From positions 1 through 9,669 of the forward strand of contig CAZOXZ010000092.1 of NCBI GenBank assembly GCA_964583865.1: a DNA stretch of 9,669 nt, read 5' to 3'. Under the pieces are notes generated by a model, which ran no database searches, was not told the origin of the DNA, and worked only from the letters and a program-made list of their open reading frames with translations. The position numbers and the translations under genes are program-made. Each line of letters starts with the position of its first letter. Positions within the stretch are counted from its first letter, which is position 1. The DNA comes from DASSBG01 sp964583865. GTDB taxonomy: Bacteria; Pseudomonadota; Gammaproteobacteria; Xanthomonadales; Rhodanobacteraceae. Positions 7,502-9,669 of the stretch are shown piece by piece.

Positions 7502-7612
7502 ATCAAAACAACAGCTTGGCAGCGCGCAGGGCGTCGACTCGTCCGGCGGATGGCGCGAAAGGTACGCCAGCGGTACACCGGCCTTCGCGGCAACGCCACC
7601 GGGAGGCTTGGC

Positions 7613-7765
7613 ATGACACACCAGAACCTTCCCGCGGATGGCGATGGCACGGCCAGCAATCGGTGGCCACCGGCTTTCTTGGCGTTGGCGGGCCGCTACC
7701 CGGATTTTCCGCTACGCGAGGCCGGCGAGGCATTGCCAGATGACAGTCCGCGGCTCGATGCGTGA
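7613..7765 (+). CDS. Small hypothetical ORF downstream of tRNA-Lys
   Basis: A 50-codon frame with a good ribosome binding site: GGGAGG at 7601-7606, six bases before ATG 7613. The frame stays open further upstream, to an ATG at 7550, but that start has no such site. The product is acidic at the end (REAGEALPDDSPRLDA) with an ALAGRYPDFP segment. No signal peptide, membrane helix or domain that I recognise is present. Its last 70 bases run antisense to the 3' end of the minus-strand exported-protein gene, so one of the two 3' ends may be spurious. It could be a real small protein, a relic of an inserted element beside the tRNA, or a chance frame in GC-rich DNA. No function is assigned. Confidence 0.3.
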   Translation: MTHQNLPADGDGTASNRWPPAFLALAGRYPDFPLREAGEALPDDSPRLDA

Positions 7766-8256
7766 CCGCACCGGCTGGCGCATAGCGCGATGATCAGAAG
7801 CGCAGCGATCAAGACGGCAAAACCCGATGGGCCCAGCGCCGGTACTGGAATGGCTGCGGTACCTGATGCCCTGACTTCCATCGGCAGCACACCCAGGGTC
7901 TCGATCACCGATTGTCCGCTGGCATCGGTGTAGATGCGATCGACCTGCAGCGTGTAGCTGCCGGCAGGGTAGGTGCCGACGGGGCTTGTCACCGTCAGTG
8001 TGGGGAAGCTGCAGTAGCCGGTCTTGTGGATGGACGCCACGAGCACCCGTATGGTGTTTCCACGTTGCGTGACCAGTGGATAACCAGGCTCGGAAACGAT
8101 GGCATCACAAAGGCCCGCCCGGATGCTCACCGATACGGTCTGGCCTGCCACGGGGTTGGCCGGGACGAGGTTCGGCTGGTCGACAAATGCCATGGCGCAA
8201 CTGGAGAAAAGGACGATTGCGATTGCGCATGCGGCCGTCCCACAGCGCCTGAACAT
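7696..8256 (-). CDS. Small exported protein with IPTL-CTERM-like C-terminal anchor
   Basis: Hypothetical secreted or surface protein of 186 residues. It begins MFRRCGTAA with a hydrophobic signal peptide ending at about AMA|F (residues 21-24). The mature part is a beta-rich single domain with a likely disulfide pair (Cys50, Cys82) and a TYPAGSYTLQVDRIYTD strand region (95-111). A C-terminal sorting-like signal follows: IPVPALGPSG (136-145), a hydrophobic helix (146-160) and an Arg/Cys stop. This resembles the IPTL/PEP-CTERM type of anchor common in xanthomonad relatives. A basic Ser/Gly/Arg tail of about 25 residues continues past the anchor, which is unusual. The ATG at 8256 was chosen because the signal peptide begins there and a G-run lies six bases upstream; the longer open frame before it carries no recognisable sequence. 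Function unknown. The gene diverges from the toxin-antitoxin operon. Confidence 0.7.
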   Translation of the reverse strand: MFRRCGTAACAIAIVLFSSCAMAFVDQPNLVPANPVAGQTVSVSIRAGLCDAIVSEPGYPLVTQRGNTIRVLVASIHKTGYCSFPTLTVTSPVGTYPAGSYTLQVDRIYTDASGQSVIETLGVLPMEVRASGTAAIPVPALGPSGFAVLIAALLIIALCASRCGHASSRGLSSGNASPASRSGKSG

Positions 8257-8379
8257 GTTGGCCCCCGAAAGTACCGTTCGTTCCCTGACTCTACCAGACA
8301 TGCACCGCGGACCGGGTCGTTCCTCGACCGTTACCGCTCGCCGGATGGTCGAAGCTGTGCGGGAGAGTCTTGTTTGCTG

Positions 8380-8409
8380 GTACGATTGTACGGCAGTTTT
8401 ACGTACGGC
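8380..8409 (+). promoter_or_regulatory. GTACG repeat cluster, candidate operator of the toxin-antitoxin operon
   Basis: Three copies of GTACG (starting at 8380, 8388 and 8403; the last two extend to GTACGGC) lie in the 45 bases before the antitoxin ATG, and the first pair forms GTAC-GATT-GTAC. Ribbon-helix-helix antitoxins normally bind short repeated or palindromic sites over their own promoter, so this is a plausible autoregulatory operator. No convincing -35/-10 pair is seen. Confidence 0.4.
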
Positions 8410-8421
8410 GAGGTGACAATC

Positions 8422-8799
8422 ATGACAGCGGCTGCCCGGCTTGACCTGCGATTGAGCCCTGACGACAAGGACCGGATTGCCCGTGCTGCCAAACGGCGCG
8501 GCGTGCCCTTGTCGCAGTTCGTGCGCGAGGCTGCCTTGCGTCAGGCGAGCCTTGTCCAGCGGGAGGTCGGCACGGTGGTTCTCACTGCGGCTGAAACGCG
8601 CAGGTTGCTCGAGGCTGCTGGCGAGCGGGCGCTGGGACGGTACGCCAAGGTCGCCGAAGCGCTCGCAAGCGGGGCCTCGGTACAGCTCGACCGCAAGACG
8701 GTGCAAGGCCGGGGAGCCGCACTTGTGGAGCATCTGCGCGGGCGTGCCACCACGCCCATGAGCACCGACGAGATCATGCGTCTGACGCGCGGCGCATGA
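8422..8799 (+). CDS. Antitoxin: DUF1778/TacA-type ribbon-helix-helix with VapB-like C-terminal tail
   Basis: Predicted antitoxin and autorepressor of 125 residues. Residues 5-45 (RLDLRLSPDDKDRIARAAK, then VPLSQFVREAALRQA) match the DNA-binding ribbon-helix-helix of the DUF1778/TacA family. The VVLTAAETRRLLEA segment (52-65) continues that family. DUF1778 antitoxins usually pair with GNAT acetyltransferase toxins, but residues about 97-124 (ALVEHLRGRATTPMSTDEIM, then RLTRG) are instead the tail typical of VapB antitoxins, which wraps the PIN toxin. That fits the neighbour, a PIN protein. ATG 8422 is chosen because GAGGTGA at 8410-8416 precedes it and the recognisable domain begins there; the frame is open far upstream without meaning. 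The stop overlaps the toxin ATG by four bases (ATGA). Regulation is probably by binding the repeats just upstream. Confidence 0.9.
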   Translation: MTAAARLDLRLSPDDKDRIARAAKRRGVPLSQFVREAALRQASLVQREVGTVVLTAAETRRLLEAAGERALGRYAKVAEALASGASVQLDRKTVQGRGAALVEHLRGRATTPMSTDEIMRLTRGA

Positions 8800-9203
8800 G
8801 CCGCGTGCTGGTCGATACCAACGTGCTGCTGGATGTCCTCACCGAGGACGCGCAATGGTACGAATGGTCGGCTGGCCGCCTCGCCGAGTGTGCAGATGCC
8901 GGCGAGCTGTGTATCAATGCCCTTATCTATGCCGAGGTATCCGTCGGCTTCGAGCGCATCGAGGATCTGGATGAGGCCTTGTCATCCGATACCTTCACCC
9001 GCCTGCCACTGCCCTGGAGCGCGGGCTTTCTCGCCGGCAAGGCTTTCCTCGACTACCGCCGGGCCAGGGGCGCGCGGACCAGCCCGTTGCCGGATTTCTA
9101 CATCGGCGCCCACGCCGCCATCGAAGGCATGGTGCTGCTGACGCGGGACGCCAGGGGTTATCGTGGCTACTATCCCACACTGGAGCTGATTTGCCCGCCA
9201 TGA
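8796..9203 (+). CDS. vapC: VapC-like PIN-domain toxin (ribonuclease)
   Basis: Predicted toxin of a type II toxin-antitoxin pair: a PIN-domain Mg-dependent endoribonuclease of 135 residues, normal for VapC. The acidic active-site residues are all present: Asp7 in VLVDTNVLLD, Glu47 in NALIYAEVSVGFE, Asp100 in SPLPDFYIGAHA and Asp118 in LLTRDARGYRGYYP. The product should therefore be catalytically competent; its RNA target (often tRNA or the sarcin-ricin loop in this family) cannot be read from the sequence. Its ATG overlaps the antitoxin stop and no Shine-Dalgarno is visible before it, so translation probably depends on ribosomes finishing the antitoxin. Its own stop overlaps the ATG of the methyltransferase in the same way. 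Confidence 0.93.
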   Translation: MSRVLVDTNVLLDVLTEDAQWYEWSAGRLAECADAGELCINALIYAEVSVGFERIEDLDEALSSDTFTRLPLPWSAGFLAGKAFLDYRRARGARTSPLPDFYIGAHAAIEGMVLLTRDARGYRGYYPTLELICPP

Positions 9204-9669
9204 ACGCCGTCGAGATTGCCGCCGCCATCGAGGAGCTTGCCGCCCGGCCGTTCGAGCGGGAGGCGTTTCCGTTCCAGTTGCTGGAGGCGGTGGGCAACAA
9301 GGCCACCACCATCAAGCGTCTGCGCAAGGGGCGCACCAATGCCTCCGACGTGCCGGGCAGCGTCTTGCAGCGCAACAACATTCACATCGCCACCTGTGAT
9401 GCCGGCGAGGTGGACGCGACGCTGGCCGCATTGCGCGATAGCCCGCAAACCGTCAAGGCCAAGGCCAAGCTCATTCTCGCCACCGATGGCGACACGGTCG
9501 AGGCCGAGGACCTGACCAGCGGCGACACCATCGCCGCCAACTTTGCCGACCTCGGCGCGCATGTCGGCTTCTTCCTGCCACTGGCGGGTATTTCCACCGT
9601 CCGCGAGATCAAGGAAAACCCCATCGACGTGCGCGCCACCGGGCGCCTCAACAAGCTGTACGTCGAGCT
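9200..9669 (+). CDS. Class I SAM-dependent DNA methyltransferase, N-terminal part (3' truncated)
   Basis: The first 156 codons of a larger gene that leaves the window. I recognise the N-terminus as that of large (about 900-residue) class I SAM-dependent DNA methyltransferases related to the COG1002/MmeI-type adenine methylases. Diagnostic stretches are RPFEREAFPFQLLEAVGNK, TTIKRLRKG with TNASDV, VLQRNNIHIAT, FFLPLAGISTV, and RATGRLNKLYVE at the edge. The catalytic SAM-binding and NPPY-type motifs lie downstream and cannot be checked. Such enzymes modify DNA in restriction-modification or phage-defence loci. ATG 9200 overlaps the toxin stop (ATGA); the nearest GGAG (9182-9185) is 14 bases away, too far for normal initiation, so coupling to toxin translation is likely. 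Identification is from memory of the family; whether it carries its own nuclease domain is unknown. Confidence 0.82.
   Translation, partial: MNAVEIAAAIEELAARPFEREAFPFQLLEAVGNKATTIKRLRKGRTNASDVPGSVLQRNNIHIATCDAGEVDATLAALRDSPQTVKAKAKLILATDGDTVEAEDLTSGDTIAANFADLGAHVGFFLPLAGISTVREIKENPIDVRATGRLNKLYVE

Noticed and set aside
7502..7612. Possible attachment site or integrase remnant directly after tRNA-Lys
   Set aside because: No repeat of the tRNA 3' end and no integrase-like reading frame can be seen here or elsewhere in the window.
7661..7672. Perfect palindrome CGGTGGCCACCG after the tRNA
   Set aside because: Without a loop it is only a short self-complementary site of a kind expected by chance in GC-rich DNA, and no partner copy is seen.
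7912..8421. N-terminal extension of the antitoxin (170 further codons)
   Set aside because: It is antisense to the exported-protein gene; the ribbon-helix-helix begins right after ATG 8422, which has its own ribosome binding site.
8257..8733. N-terminal extension of the exported protein (159 further codons)
   Set aside because: It is antisense to the antitoxin gene, has no recognisable sequence, and the signal peptide begins only at the ATG at 8256.
1..9669. CRISPR array or insertion sequence
   Set aside because: No regularly spaced direct repeats and no transposase frame or terminal inverted repeats were found on either strand.

Overview
The window is GC-rich proteobacterial DNA whose left half is the conserved tol-pal envelope cluster and whose right half is accessory. 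The order tolA-tolB-pal-cpoB-queC plus a nearby tRNA-Lys is a gammaproteobacterial arrangement. The Pal sequence (four cysteines in the mature domain, GERRA and SYGEERP motifs), the propeller-GGDEF protein and the small IPTL-CTERM-like exported protein together suggest the Xanthomonadales (Lysobacterales), possibly Rhodanobacteraceae. The lineage is inferred from remembered family features; no search was run.

Region 1 (1-3206, + strand) is the 3' end of tolA, then tolB, pal and cpoB, tightly packed with coupled or overlapping starts. The products form the Tol-Pal system: TolA spans the periplasm, TolB and the lipoprotein Pal link to the outer membrane and peptidoglycan, and CpoB is its coiled-coil/TPR periplasmic partner. 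A perfect 12-bp hairpin follows cpoB.

Region 2 (3308-3988, +) is queC, for queuosine/7-deazaguanine synthesis. Its frequent neighbour queE is absent. Region 3 (3989-7132, -) is a large membrane-bound diguanylate cyclase with a periplasmic double beta-propeller. It converges on queC with no bases between the two stop codons, which form the palindrome TGATCA.

Region 4 (7133-7501) holds the upstream region of the cyclase and, on the + strand, a complete tRNA-Lys(UUU). This tRNA beside tol-pal/queC is a known integration hotspot in pseudomonads. Region 5 (7502-8256) has a doubtful 50-codon ORF on + and, on -, a small secreted protein with a C-terminal sorting-like anchor.

Region 6 (8422-9669, +) is the most interesting part: a three-gene translationally coupled run. 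It consists of an antitoxin that looks like a DUF1778/TacA ribbon-helix-helix protein fused to a VapB-type tail, a VapC-like PIN toxin, and the start of a large class I SAM-dependent DNA methyltransferase that leaves the window. Both junctions are ATGA overlaps, so an addiction module appears to be wired directly to a DNA-modification (probably restriction or phage-defence) gene.
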